Source: a virus
DNA length: 57,109 nucleotides
IMG/VR virus record: IMGVR_UViG_3300030419_005317
Location: 25,318 to 82,426 of that record
Strand: one strand, 5' to 3'
Below, in pieces: positions 42,151 to 50,525 of this stretch. Each line of letters begins with the position of its first letter. Position 1 is the first letter of the stretch. The position numbers and the translations under genes are program-made. The notes beneath the pieces were generated by a model. That model saw only the letters and a program-made list of their open reading frames with translations. It was not told where the DNA came from and did not search any database.

Positions 42151-43136
42151 GAATCATCTCTCGTTATTTTACTCATTATTGCATTAGCCACAGCCGTCAA
42201 TTGCTTTATGTTGCCGGATAGGACGTCTATTATTTTTCTTGCGCCATGGCTTTGGGGTAATTTGGTATAAGCATTTTTTAATTCCTTTTGGCGCGCTCTC
42301 AAAAAATCAGAATCTGCAAATTTAATGATATTGGTGGGATCTCCTTTTGCTTTCTGCTCGTTATAGAACGCTTCGCCCTTAAATGGGCCCAAGAAATTAA
42401 CAAGCTCCAGTAGATCTCTTTCAAACTGCTGTTCGGTGCCTTTGTGCTTTTGCTTCCATCGATCCCACATCATTCTATAGGCTTCTTTGGTCGAGTCGCC
42501 TGTTTTGAAGTTGTTTATATCAAGCTCATATATGTGTTCGGCCTGAACCGCCGTAACTCCGGGAGATGGCGGCATTTGAATCTGTGGTGGTACCCAAGTG
42601 TCTTGCTCGGTGCCGCCGGGTTGTCGCCATTTAAGCTTGATTCCATGATGTCTAGCAAGAAAAGCAGCAACTTTTACGGTAATCGCCGTTCTCCTTGATG
42701 TGGGCTCTACGCCGGCCGCTTTGAGCGTATCTCCCAAAGAAGAAACATCAAATTGATCTTCTTGCTCGGCCTCGTTCATTAGAGTTTTTAGCTGATTGGA
42801 TAATTCTGCCCTAACCACCGCCAGTTCTTCTTCGGATGGCTGCAAAGAGCGCAAATACCACTCCACGCCGGCCATTATTTTCTTTGACTTGGGATCTTCG
42901 GCTTTTGCCGTTGCCGGGGCGGCGCCTCCTAGGGTGGCAATAGGCGTATCCGCACCTGTTGAGGCCGAATCGGCACCAGAGGGCTGGGCCCCGGGGATCG
43001 GCCGGGATTTGCCGGTAGCCCAATTGGCCAGTTTCGTTATAGCCCCTACTTCGTTGATTGTTTTACTCTTTATCGCGGCTATAATTTCTTTCTTTATTAC
43101 TTCTTTAAATTCATTTGAAGTTGCCGTTTCAGCCAT
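42147..43136 (-). CDS. Hypothetical virion-region protein
   Basis: A 329-residue protein I do not recognise. It starts MAETATSNEFKEVIKKEIIAA, again a short helix with a KKEI motif, then a Pro/Ala/Gly-rich linker (residues 45-90), and then helical segments including SLGDTLKAAGVEPTSRRTAITVKVAAFLARHHG and a C-terminal helical region with FERDLLELVNFLGPFKGEAF and LTAVANAIMSKIT. No membrane or enzymatic motif is seen. It overlaps the protease gene by eight bases. Its place in the prohead module suggests a core or internal protein, by context only. Confidence 0.55.
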   Translation of the reverse strand: MAETATSNEFKEVIKKEIIAAIKSKTINEVGAITKLANWATGKSRPIPGAQPSGADSASTGADTPIATLGGAAPATAKAEDPKSKKIMAGVEWYLRSLQPSEEELAVVRAELSNQLKTLMNEAEQEDQFDVSSLGDTLKAAGVEPTSRRTAITVKVAAFLARHHGIKLKWRQPGGTEQDTWVPPQIQMPPSPGVTAVQAEHIYELDINNFKTGDSTKEAYRMMWDRWKQKHKGTEQQFERDLLELVNFLGPFKGEAFYNEQKAKGDPTNIIKFADSDFLRARQKELKNAYTKLPQSHGARKIIDVLSGNIKQLTAVANAIMSKITRDDS

Positions 43137-43746
43137 CGGAAAAATCCCTTAGAACATCATTCAAGGCCCTATTAATGCGATCAGATTTTGTAAATATATT
43201 CGGCTTTTCTAGATCTTTAGCTTCCTTCATCATATACGCACCGGGAGTCGATGGCTCTGAGACAAAATCAAAGCAAATTAGTTGAAAATCATCTTCTACG
43301 ATGGTTCCATTTTGGTTTTCACTGACGGATCCCATTCCGCGAGAAGAAATTCCTAGGCTAACTCCGGATTTTACCAATTCTTGCAAAACTTGCCCAGATG
43401 GAGTGTTCAACACTTTAACTTTTCCCATGACATCGTTACCGTTCCACCAAATATCTGTCACAAGATGTGAAGCGTTTTTTAAATTTATTACCGAGTCGTC
43501 GGGATGATCTAATTCACCCAATGCGCGGCGCTCTTTTACTAGTTTTATGTAATTGTGCACTTCTTTTTCAAGCACAGCATGCGGATAGATGCGCCCATTC
43601 CCATTAACAGTGTCTGATTTTTGCATTATTCCAGACAAAATCATACCGCCGCCTGCAACAAACCTTTTTTCTTCCTCAGTTAAAAGATCTTGGCAAACGC
43701 CGCCTTCGCATAATTCATAATATTCACGTAAAAGTTTTTTTGACAT
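43129..43746 (-). CDS. Prohead core protease (gp21-like)
   Basis: Serine protease of 205 residues that cleaves capsid and core proteins during head maturation. The fold markers are clear: GGGMILSGIMQKSDTVNGNGRIYP, ERRALGELDHPDD with catalytic His (H81), and VKSGVSLGISSRGMGS with the catalytic Ser (S134 or S135), the same order as T4 gp21. The ATG at 43746 has TTTGGAG before it; the open frame runs 11 codons further upstream without a good site. Family knowledge: T4 gp21 cuts after (L/I)-x-E, sites that also appear in the capsid protein and in the MKIT-type leaders here. Confidence 0.93.
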   Translation of the reverse strand: MSKKLLREYYELCEGGVCQDLLTEEEKRFVAGGGMILSGIMQKSDTVNGNGRIYPHAVLEKEVHNYIKLVKERRALGELDHPDDSVINLKNASHLVTDIWWNGNDVMGKVKVLNTPSGQVLQELVKSGVSLGISSRGMGSVSENQNGTIVEDDFQLICFDFVSEPSTPGAYMMKEAKDLEKPNIFTKSDRINRALNDVLRDFSDG

Positions 43747-43832
43747 TTGTTTATTCTCCAAAGTAAAATACGGGCGCAACCCGCGCGAGCTAAGAGCCCT
43801 TACAACAATGGCGAACTGGTTGTAGCATCCAC

Positions 43833-44174
43833 TTATTTGTCCAGATGTTGTTCATTGTTACTAACTCCTATTTGAATTCCATTGTCACAGAATAGAACAT
43901 TTAAAATATATGATGTTCCAGAACTAACACAGCCTAATATAAAGCAATTAATCAATGTAGGTTCAAACGTAAATAGTTGCGTGGTACGGTTAATTCCGCA
44001 TAAAAACACACCAACCCAAAATCCCATGCACATTGGGCAGTGGAATAATTCACCAAATCCGTTTAACCAATTCTTTGATGGTCTAATTTTATTAAATATT
44101 GTTCCGTAAACTAGAATCTGTGTAAGCCCATAAGCGGCAAGAATAAACCACAATAGATCAGCTATATATACCAT
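43833..44174 (-). CDS. Small membrane protein (DUF1360-like)
   Basis: A 113-residue protein with two or three membrane segments: LLWFILAAYGLTQILVYG at the N-terminus, FWVGVFLCGIN after HCPMCMGFW, and INCFILGCVSSGTSYILNVLF. The CPMCMGFWVG motif following an amphipathic loop is typical of a DUF1360-type family found in phages and bacteria, function unknown. The ATG at 44174 is 11 bases after the stop of the MKIT-leader gene. It is an odd membrane protein among head genes; roles in capsid assembly at the membrane or in host interference are possible. Confidence 0.65.
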   Translation of the reverse strand: MVYIADLLWFILAAYGLTQILVYGTIFNKIRPSKNWLNGFGELFHCPMCMGFWVGVFLCGINRTTQLFTFEPTLINCFILGCVSSGTSYILNVLFCDNGIQIGVSNNEQHLDK

Positions 44175-44185
44175 TCATGCTCCGC

Positions 44186-44572
44186 TTATTTGGGTGAGAT
44201 CGAGGGCCCACCACCAGCGCCTGTGCCGGGATCACCACCACCGCCGGCGGCTGGACCGGGCTCTGGGGCCTCTGCAGTCTCTGGTGTGGATATTGTGACG
44301 CCCATCTTCTCCAGCTGCTGCAGCAGAAGCTCCACCAGTCGACGGGTACGGCCGATTGCAATATTTCCTTGTGCAGCGGCATCGCGGAGGGCTTGCTCTA
44401 CTGTATCGAGCATGCTTCTTTCTGTTTTCGAGACTCCTGATGTGCTGCCCCGGGCGCGCGCCATGGTCTGCTTGCGAAGGTCACTTGCAGAAACGTCGGC
44501 TCCGTCTAGTTCCTTAAGGGAATCAAGCTCTTCTTTGATCAAGGCCCTTAATTTATCTTTAGTGATTTTCAT
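44186..44572 (-). CDS. Small protein with MKIT-type leader
   Basis: A 128-residue protein starting MKITKDKLRALIKEELDSL, a member of the leader set. Behind the leader, a helical region (TERSMLDTVEQALRDAAAQG, RRLVELLLQQLEKMG) is followed by a Pro/Gly/Ala-rich, unstructured C-terminus. The I-K-E at the leader end would be a prohead protease site. It follows another leader protein by two bases and precedes the membrane protein. It may be a minor core or internal protein; no enzymatic motif is visible. Confidence 0.7.
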   Translation of the reverse strand: MKITKDKLRALIKEELDSLKELDGADVSASDLRKQTMARARGSTSGVSKTERSMLDTVEQALRDAAAQGNIAIGRTRRLVELLLQQLEKMGVTISTPETAEAPEPGPAAGGGGDPGTGAGGGPSISPK

Positions 44573-44574
44573 TT

Positions 44575-45570
44575 TTATTTTTCCTTGTTTGATGTAATTT
44601 TAATTACGATTTTATTTTTTTGTTCTTGCAGTTCAGGCGCTGAGCGTGGTAGCTCTGCCTGCAATGCGCCTTTCTTAAATTGATTCATAAGTTTTTGTTC
44701 GATTGCTTCGGCCTGCCCCAAGAGATCTTTAAAGCGCGCCTCGATATCATTTTGAATTGATAAAAACTTTTTCTTATCTGATGGCGAGATCTGGGCGTAG
44801 AATTCCTCAGACGACACGGATACCTGACTAGCCTCTTCTTTCATTTGGGCTCTAAAAGCCTTGGTACTCCGAGAATCGCCGGATCTGTCGTCTGGATCGT
44901 AGGTGCCTGCCATGCGCGCAAGTTTCCTAAATGCGCTCTGGCGCATGTCGTCTATTTCTTCATCAATAAATCGTCTGACACTTTCTGCTTTGGCGACAGT
45001 GCCCTGAGTTGCCTTGCCGGCATCCATGATTGCGGTTAGCGCTGCCAATACATCTACAGTCTCTGCCAAATATACCATTGCATTTGCGATACTGCCTTCG
45101 ACTCCACTAGAATATACATCGCTTAAATTAATATCATCCGCCCTAGTCTGACCAAAAACCTTAGCCTGAGAGCGGCCTGGCTCCAGATTAAGCGGGCCGG
45201 CTTTGCGCTCCATGCCGAGCTTTTCCCCGTAACGATTCCATTCGGCATCGGGGGCAGATAGGAGCTTCCATATGTGAATGCGACCGCCGCGTTCATCCTG
45301 AATATATGAATCAAAACTCCAGTTGCCCTTATTGCTAGCTGTTGCTTTCGCTGCGGCCATTCCATCTTGCGCAATTACAGGTTTGATTTTGCTCCAAAAT
45401 TGGGGAGTATCCCCGAGACTGGATGCGAGACCTTTAAACTGTCGATATTTTGCATTAAAAAATTTACCGACACTCTTAATGATGTCTCCCAATCCTTCAT
45501 CAAGTGATTGAATTTCGTTTTGTATCTCTTCGTTGATGATTTGTTTTAGCTGTGCTTGGCTGTATTTCAT
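44575..45570 (-). CDS. Protein with MKIT-type leader, candidate internal protein
   Basis: A 331-residue protein from the ATG at 45570 (AAAGGA upstream). It begins MKYSQAQLKQIINEEIQNEI, with I-N-E as a possible cleavage site, then a helical region (LGDIIKSVGKFFNAKYRQFKGLASSLG), a central part with GRIHIWKLLSAPDAEWNRYGEKLG, and a long C-terminal helical segment (FLSIQNDIEARFKDLLGQAEAIEQKLMNQF) ending in a basic tail. Its start is one base after the tubulin-like gene, which suggests joint expression and possibly joint function. No known family is recognised. Confidence 0.65.
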   Translation of the reverse strand: MKYSQAQLKQIINEEIQNEIQSLDEGLGDIIKSVGKFFNAKYRQFKGLASSLGDTPQFWSKIKPVIAQDGMAAAKATASNKGNWSFDSYIQDERGGRIHIWKLLSAPDAEWNRYGEKLGMERKAGPLNLEPGRSQAKVFGQTRADDINLSDVYSSGVEGSIANAMVYLAETVDVLAALTAIMDAGKATQGTVAKAESVRRFIDEEIDDMRQSAFRKLARMAGTYDPDDRSGDSRSTKAFRAQMKEEASQVSVSSEEFYAQISPSDKKKFLSIQNDIEARFKDLLGQAEAIEQKLMNQFKKGALQAELPRSAPELQEQKNKIVIKITSNKEK

Positions 45571-45571
45571 T

Positions 45572-46621
45572 TTATTTTCCTTTAGGCAACCCATTCATAC
45601 ATAGTATGGCAACTAAGCCGGGGGCATTATCTTTTACGTAAACACCAGAAAATAGAGTATCGGTCCTTCCGCCAACATAAGAAATAGCTGCATCTAAATG
45701 CTTGCTGATTTCTGGATCAGAGGCCATCGCTGGACTGACAACCAAGAGTAGTGAGCCGGTCTTTGGTCGACCAGTTGGCTGCGGGCACGGTGAACGCTTT
45801 AGACAATTCTGCAGAATCGTTGAACCTAAGTTTGGATTTGCAGGATCTGTTATCATTGTTGAGCCAATAAACATTCTACCGTCTGTGTTTAAGCATCTTT
45901 CTAAATCCTTTGAATCAAAAGATTGAATTGGTGATTTTTCCGCGGATAATTTTAATACTTGTGTGAACAGCTTCGCAAATGCCGTGTTGGCAAATGGGAA
46001 CATTCCAAGCATTCCTACTTTACCGCGTAACAATTTAACTTGTTTTTCGTTATCAATTAAAATATGTGAGTGTTTTGAAACGTCATTTACAAGAGACAAG
46101 GCATTTTTGCTGATTGTCGGGTTTAAGCACTCTTGTGCAGTTGGCCATGAGGCAACATAAATTATATTCCCTCCCGCCTGCACGGATTTTAGATAACGAG
46201 TAAATACTTCATGTAAAGCTTCAGCGGCACTTCCAGTGCCACCACCTCCGCCGGCTAGCACAATAAGCCAGTCGACTTTGCCAAGCTTTGTTCTTAGCGC
46301 ATCTTCGACAACTGCACTATTTGCATCGAGTACAGATTTGCCAAGATTAACATCTTTACCGATTCCATCGGCGTCTGGGATAAGCACCACATGTGCGTCA
46401 TCCACATCGTCTGGGATGTCTTTCGGTGTTGTGTTTATTAGTAATGTCTTGTTGTATCCTATATCCAAGAAGGCCTTTGCCATCTTGCCACCACCGCCAC
46501 CAACACCAATGATAGCGCAATTGAGAGAAGACACTATTTCATTTTCCGGAAGTTGATCTTCGTGATTAACTTCCTCTTCTTCTCCGTAATGGTCTACAAA
46601 ATCAAAATCATCCATGCTCAT
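45572..46621 (-). CDS. Tubulin/FtsZ-like GTPase
   Basis: A 349-residue protein with all main FtsZ/tubulin GTPase loops. After an acidic 30-residue start it shows CAIIGVGGGGGKMAKAFLDIG (T1, residues 38-45), LLINTTPKDI (T2 region), WLIVLAGGGGGTGSAAEAL (T4 signature, residues 123-131), HSHILIDN (where FtsZ has IPN), and SFDSKDLERCLNTDGRMFIGST (T7 synergy loop with D236 and D239, as in FtsZ NxDFAD). It should bind and possibly hydrolyse GTP. Unlike known phage tubulins of jumbo phages (PhuZ), it lies in the head module between the portal group and the prohead protease. A filament, a scaffold for head assembly or a virion protein are the options. Confidence 0.82.
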   Translation of the reverse strand: MSMDDFDFVDHYGEEEEVNHEDQLPENEIVSSLNCAIIGVGGGGGKMAKAFLDIGYNKTLLINTTPKDIPDDVDDAHVVLIPDADGIGKDVNLGKSVLDANSAVVEDALRTKLGKVDWLIVLAGGGGGTGSAAEALHEVFTRYLKSVQAGGNIIYVASWPTAQECLNPTISKNALSLVNDVSKHSHILIDNEKQVKLLRGKVGMLGMFPFANTAFAKLFTQVLKLSAEKSPIQSFDSKDLERCLNTDGRMFIGSTMITDPANPNLGSTILQNCLKRSPCPQPTGRPKTGSLLLVVSPAMASDPEISKHLDAAISYVGGRTDTLFSGVYVKDNAPGLVAILCMNGLPKGK

Positions 46622-46659
46622 AATTAGTTTCTCCTATGCTCCTAGAAATTCGCGGTGCA

Positions 46660-47139
46660 TTACTCTGTTAGACCAGAGCCGGTTATTGCACCCATCATGT
46701 TGGCTGGAATATTTGTTAATTCCGCGAATACTTTATATGCGCCAGATGTTCCGGCATCGCCGGCACAGCTGATATAAATTTCAGTACATTTGACATTCAT
46801 CGTAATTGAGCCAGTCGAGGGGGATGCTGCCAGTCCGCCGGTTATTTCCAGAAAATGAAGCTGATCTACAACATTCGCTGAGCCCGGGTAGTCTCTTGCA
46901 TCCCGGCCGTTGTAGCCAGCGGCGCCGGCAATTGCCACCGAGCTAGTTGTGTTAAAGTGCACACGCAGGGTTTGCGTACCGTGATTGTAAACAGTTACGG
47001 CTTTTGTAACATTTGGGAATGATACTCTATCTTCTTGGCCCCGTCCCAGTGCGGAGCCGGTTATAAACGGCCTTCCTGCTATTTGATATGAGCCCACATT
47101 ATGTGGACCGGGGGGTAATTTCCACGAATTTGATGGCAT
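46660..47139 (-). CDS. Small beta-rich virion-like protein
   Basis: A 159-residue protein rich in Gly, Ser, Thr and Ala with short strands (KAVTVYNHGTQTLRVHFNTTSSVAIAG, SITMNVKCTEIYISCAGDAG), suggesting a beta-sandwich. The opening SNSWKLPPGPHNVGSYQIAGRPFITGSA looks like an extended arm. There is no signal peptide or leader of the MKIT type. It sits between two unknown genes and the tubulin-like gene, with TAGGAG before the ATG. A minor capsid or vertex protein is the most natural guess; no family is recognised. Confidence 0.55.
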   Translation of the reverse strand: MPSNSWKLPPGPHNVGSYQIAGRPFITGSALGRGQEDRVSFPNVTKAVTVYNHGTQTLRVHFNTTSSVAIAGAAGYNGRDARDYPGSANVVDQLHFLEITGGLAASPSTGSITMNVKCTEIYISCAGDAGTSGAYKVFAELTNIPANMMGAITGSGLTE

Positions 47140-47181
47140 TAATTAATCTCCTAATTCTTCTTTAAATAGTTTAAACTATCA

Positions 47182-47730
47182 TTAAATCGTATATAAATAA
47201 CTTAATGAATACGGATCACGAATGTAACCCTTTCGCATCGAGCCCTGTTCTGCCGAGTGTGGAACATCTCCTAAATCTGTGCTGTCGGTGTCACTAGGAT
47301 CTGTGAGGGCGTCTTCCTCGTCTCCAATCATTGCATCGACAAATTCAAAATATGGTCTCTCTTCATCAATAAACTTAGATATATTTAATAACGTTACTTT
47401 GGCGGCGCTTAAGTTTTCATCCGCCGATTCCTGTATTACAGCCTCCATGGAGCCGTATACATTTCCTGCTTGCACGGTCTCTGGCTTGATTATTCCCTTC
47501 TTCCGAAGGAACGTAAACAATCTATTCTGCGCTCCATAGACTGTATCTGATATGTTTTCTTTTGCAAAGGTTACAACCTTGTTGGTGCCGGGGCTTAAAA
47601 TAATATCAATATCGCCATGATCAAAAATCATGAGGTCTCCATTGAGAGATTTGCGTATATTAAGCTCTAGTCTGATTAAATTAGCTCTAGGCTTCTTGGT
47701 TTGTTTTCCAATTACAACTTCGACCGACAT
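47182..47730 (-). CDS. Hypothetical virion-region protein
   Basis: A 182-residue protein with a beta-rich first half (VEVVIGKQTKKPRANLIRLELNIRKSLNGDLMIFDHGDIDIILSPGTN) and a helical second half, followed by an acidic Asp/Ser/Thr-rich linker and GYIRDPYSLSYLYTI at the end. The ATG shares one base with the stop of the upstream gene (TAATG). It could act in head assembly since it lies two genes after the portal, but I see no diagnostic motif. Confidence 0.55.
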   Translation of the reverse strand: MSVEVVIGKQTKKPRANLIRLELNIRKSLNGDLMIFDHGDIDIILSPGTNKVVTFAKENISDTVYGAQNRLFTFLRKKGIIKPETVQAGNVYGSMEAVIQESADENLSAAKVTLLNISKFIDEERPYFEFVDAMIGDEEDALTDPSDTDSTDLGDVPHSAEQGSMRKGYIRDPYSLSYLYTI

Positions 47731-48551
47731 TACTGATGTATCTCCTGAACTAAATTCTGAATCTTCAGCAGCTGTCTTACCATGCTCTCGTCGATCTTCT
47801 TATTGGCATATGAGTCGACTTCGGACATAATCTTATTGATCTTTGCTACCATTTCATCGTCTCTAGACACGTCGTCCAATTTAAGCGATTCTGCTAATTT
47901 GTCCTTAAGCCTTCCGATCTCTTCGTTTAAGAACATTTTTAATTGAATGCCATTATCAGCAAACGAGGTGATGTAGTGGTTTAGCAGCTGCTTTTGCTCG
48001 CTTATTAGAGTGTCAGAATACTTTTCGTTGAATTTTACAATAAAGGAGTTTAATACTATATTGTCAATCGGCTTTAATTCTTTATCCTGCCTACTGTGGC
48101 CTTGCGACATATAGTCAACAATCTCATTCTCTAATATGACCGCACTCTTGGGACTTAATTTATCACTAAATATTTGTGAAATAGATGCTAGTGTCTTGTA
48201 ATTTGGAATGAAATTATTATAAACACGCGGAGATAATTCCTTGTTAATATCGTTTATTAACTCTGTTTGATTTTGAAATATATTCTCTCCGCCAATTAAT
48301 CTACGTTGAAGTTTAGCCTCTTTTATTACCTTCTCGCAAAAAGCACGATCTAAATCTGTACTTTCATATAGGCTGCGATATAATTCTAGTTCCCTTTTCA
48401 ATATTGAATCTTTCGAAAAATGTCTCTTTAAGATCTTAATAGTTTTTTGCTTTTGCTGATTGTTGCCATCAACAACGCTCTTGGTCACCTCTTTGACTAA
48501 GGATTCATAAAGAAATGCTGTGTTTCTTTTTTTATTATGTTTGGTCTTCAT
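47730..48551 (-). CDS. Hypothetical head-module protein
   Basis: A 273-residue, mostly helical, highly charged protein. It starts MKTKHNKKRNTAFLYESLVKEVTK and continues as helices (KQKTIKILKRHFSKDSILKRELELYRSLYE, NQTELINDINKELSPRVYNNF, EEIGRLKDKLAESLKLDD). Its start lies inside the end of the portal gene (17-base overlap). The place after the portal and its charge resemble prohead core proteins (gp67/gp68 position in T4), though it is larger. No catalytic motif. Confidence 0.55.
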   Translation of the reverse strand: MKTKHNKKRNTAFLYESLVKEVTKSVVDGNNQQKQKTIKILKRHFSKDSILKRELELYRSLYESTDLDRAFCEKVIKEAKLQRRLIGGENIFQNQTELINDINKELSPRVYNNFIPNYKTLASISQIFSDKLSPKSAVILENEIVDYMSQGHSRQDKELKPIDNIVLNSFIVKFNEKYSDTLISEQKQLLNHYITSFADNGIQLKMFLNEEIGRLKDKLAESLKLDDVSRDDEMVAKINKIMSEVDSYANKKIDESMVRQLLKIQNLVQEIHQ

Positions 48552-50517
48552 CTTTTTCTAACTCCAACGGAATGTTTTTTTGCTCCAATAGCTGGATCAA
48601 ATCCCTAACTTCATGATTGATTTCAAACAGACGCTGCTCTTCATCATCACTATAACTAGGTTCTAAATCTTCATAAATGCCGCCGCGGGCAAGAGTTCTC
48701 AATTCTGTTGCTCCTAAATTGTTGGTCCTGTAGGTATTAGTCTCCGGACTGGCTGATCTCATGGCGCTTCTTTGGCGGGCGGCCATGTCTGATTTGGGGT
48801 CGGCTTCGGGTTTATATTTGCTTGTCCCATGCGAGCCTTTGTATACTCTGGTCTTTCTTTTTTCCTTCGGGGCTAAGCGCCTTGATGGTCGATTAGCCGG
48901 CGGAGGCTCAGCTTCATCCGGACTAGTCAACAACATTGAGTCATCTTCAGCAGCAGGTTCCTCGGCGCCAAGTTCTTCTTCGCCACCCAAGGCATCATCG
49001 CCTAAATCTTCGCCGGCGCCAGTAAGTCCGCCAAGTTCACCGCCTAGTGCGCCCTCGCCACCCATTGCTCCAGCTTCCGCAACCGCCTGCAGAGCGGCAT
49101 CTTGTTTGCGATCAAAGAACAACTCTCTTTGGTTGCGTAAAAATTCTTCTTCAGACATGTTGAACAAGTATTGTGCAACCCATCTTCTGGAAAAGTATCC
49201 TTCAGTTGCTGCCGATGCCACGTCAAACTTAGTTCTCCAGTGTTCTAATTCTTGCAGTTCTGCTATCTTGGAGGGGTTGTTCAGAGACAGATTAAAGCTC
49301 AACAGATCGTCACCCCTAAAGCCAAGTGTGTAAAGATGCACAATTCCAATCTTTTCTAATTCTGAGATTATAACTCTCTGCAGCCTTTGAATGGTTCTGG
49401 CAAACCTAATATCCTTTTGTGCTAGTGTGGTTTTGTCTTCGTCGGCGCCTTCGCCTCGGGATAGATACGACTGAGGAATCTTGAGCGCGGAGAACAACTT
49501 ATCTCTTAGGTATTTAATATCGTCGATTTCAGTGTTGTTGGAGCCGCCGGGCAGAGTTGTAATATCGGAACTTGAGCCGGCGCGAACTGGAATAAAGTAA
49601 TCTTCTTCGATACTTAGCGGGTTATATCTAAGATCTACCCGGCCAGTATCGGGATCAACAACTTGATGTCTTTTCATTTGCGATACAATCTTTTGCATAT
49701 ACTGCTCCACATCCTGTGGCGGAATGCTGCCCACATCAATCTTAAACACTCTTCTTTCTGGGGAGCGGATAACTCGATATGCCATCATAGCATCTTCCAT
49801 CAACACTAATTGTCTCCAGATGCGGCGCGCAGGCTCCAATATGGAAGTGCCGTATGGTGCGTACTTATCATTTCCTAAAATACGAAAATGCGCAACCTGC
49901 CAGTTCTCAAATGTCATGCCGGCAGTGTTCCATTGAAACTGTACGTAGTTGGGGTTTGTGGCGTCAAGGCCCTCTAGTCTCTCAATCTCATGCGTTGGCA
50001 GAGATATGGCTGATTTGACCCCAAACTTTTCATCGATATCCAAATACAAAAAGAAATCTCCATATTTACACATCGTACGACACCAGCCAAAAAGATTATA
50101 ATTAATATTCATTATGCTATCGTACAACACATGCAATACTGCCTTTATCTCTTCGTTGGGACAGTTAATCTTAAGCATCGGCTGAAGATCTGAGTGGGTT
50201 GTCATCTCGTCTGCGTATATGTCCATTGTTGATGCAATCTCTGGCATGTATTCCATTTGATCGAAGTCGACGTATCTTTCGCTTCTTCTCTGGTTTGCAA
50301 TTGCATTAACGGCAACGGTGTCTAGTGGATTATATGTGCTTCTCTTAAACTGTTGCCCGCTAGCTGATCTAAAGCGCGCCGAATACTTATCTAGATGCTG
50401 TCTCCTGATGCGGCGACCGGTCTGGGAGCGGTAGTTGATTATCGGACCAGAAAATATTCTTGTTAATCTTTTAAATAATTCTGATTGGGGGTTTCTTGGG
50501 TTTTCAGTTTTTGCCAT
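48535..50517 (-). CDS. Portal protein (gp20-like)
   Basis: Forms the dodecameric ring through which DNA enters the head; 660 residues against about 524 for T4 gp20. The core is well preserved: YVDFDQMEYMPEIASTMDIYADEMTTHS, MNINYNLFGWCRTMCKYGDFFLYL, YAPYGTSILEPARRIWRQLVLMEDAMMAYRVIRSPERRVFKIDVGSIPP, and KIPQSYLSRGEGADEDKTTLAQKDIRFARTIQRLQR. After residue 480 there is a long acidic Gly/Ala-rich tail, then a basic segment and a helical C-terminus, an extra region absent in T4 gp20. It follows the terminase gene by eight bases. Confidence 0.96.
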   Translation of the reverse strand: MAKTENPRNPQSELFKRLTRIFSGPIINYRSQTGRRIRRQHLDKYSARFRSASGQQFKRSTYNPLDTVAVNAIANQRRSERYVDFDQMEYMPEIASTMDIYADEMTTHSDLQPMLKINCPNEEIKAVLHVLYDSIMNINYNLFGWCRTMCKYGDFFLYLDIDEKFGVKSAISLPTHEIERLEGLDATNPNYVQFQWNTAGMTFENWQVAHFRILGNDKYAPYGTSILEPARRIWRQLVLMEDAMMAYRVIRSPERRVFKIDVGSIPPQDVEQYMQKIVSQMKRHQVVDPDTGRVDLRYNPLSIEEDYFIPVRAGSSSDITTLPGGSNNTEIDDIKYLRDKLFSALKIPQSYLSRGEGADEDKTTLAQKDIRFARTIQRLQRVIISELEKIGIVHLYTLGFRGDDLLSFNLSLNNPSKIAELQELEHWRTKFDVASAATEGYFSRRWVAQYLFNMSEEEFLRNQRELFFDRKQDAALQAVAEAGAMGGEGALGGELGGLTGAGEDLGDDALGGEEELGAEEPAAEDDSMLLTSPDEAEPPPANRPSRRLAPKEKRKTRVYKGSHGTSKYKPEADPKSDMAARQRSAMRSASPETNTYRTNNLGATELRTLARGGIYEDLEPSYSDDEEQRLFEINHEVRDLIQLLEQKNIPLELEKDEDQT

Positions 50518-50525
50518 AATTTATC

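Noticed and set aside
43780-43832. Hairpins before the prohead protease gene (UACAAC/GUUGUA and CGGG/CCCG)
   Set aside because: Stems are short and the following U run is weak; not enough to call a terminator.
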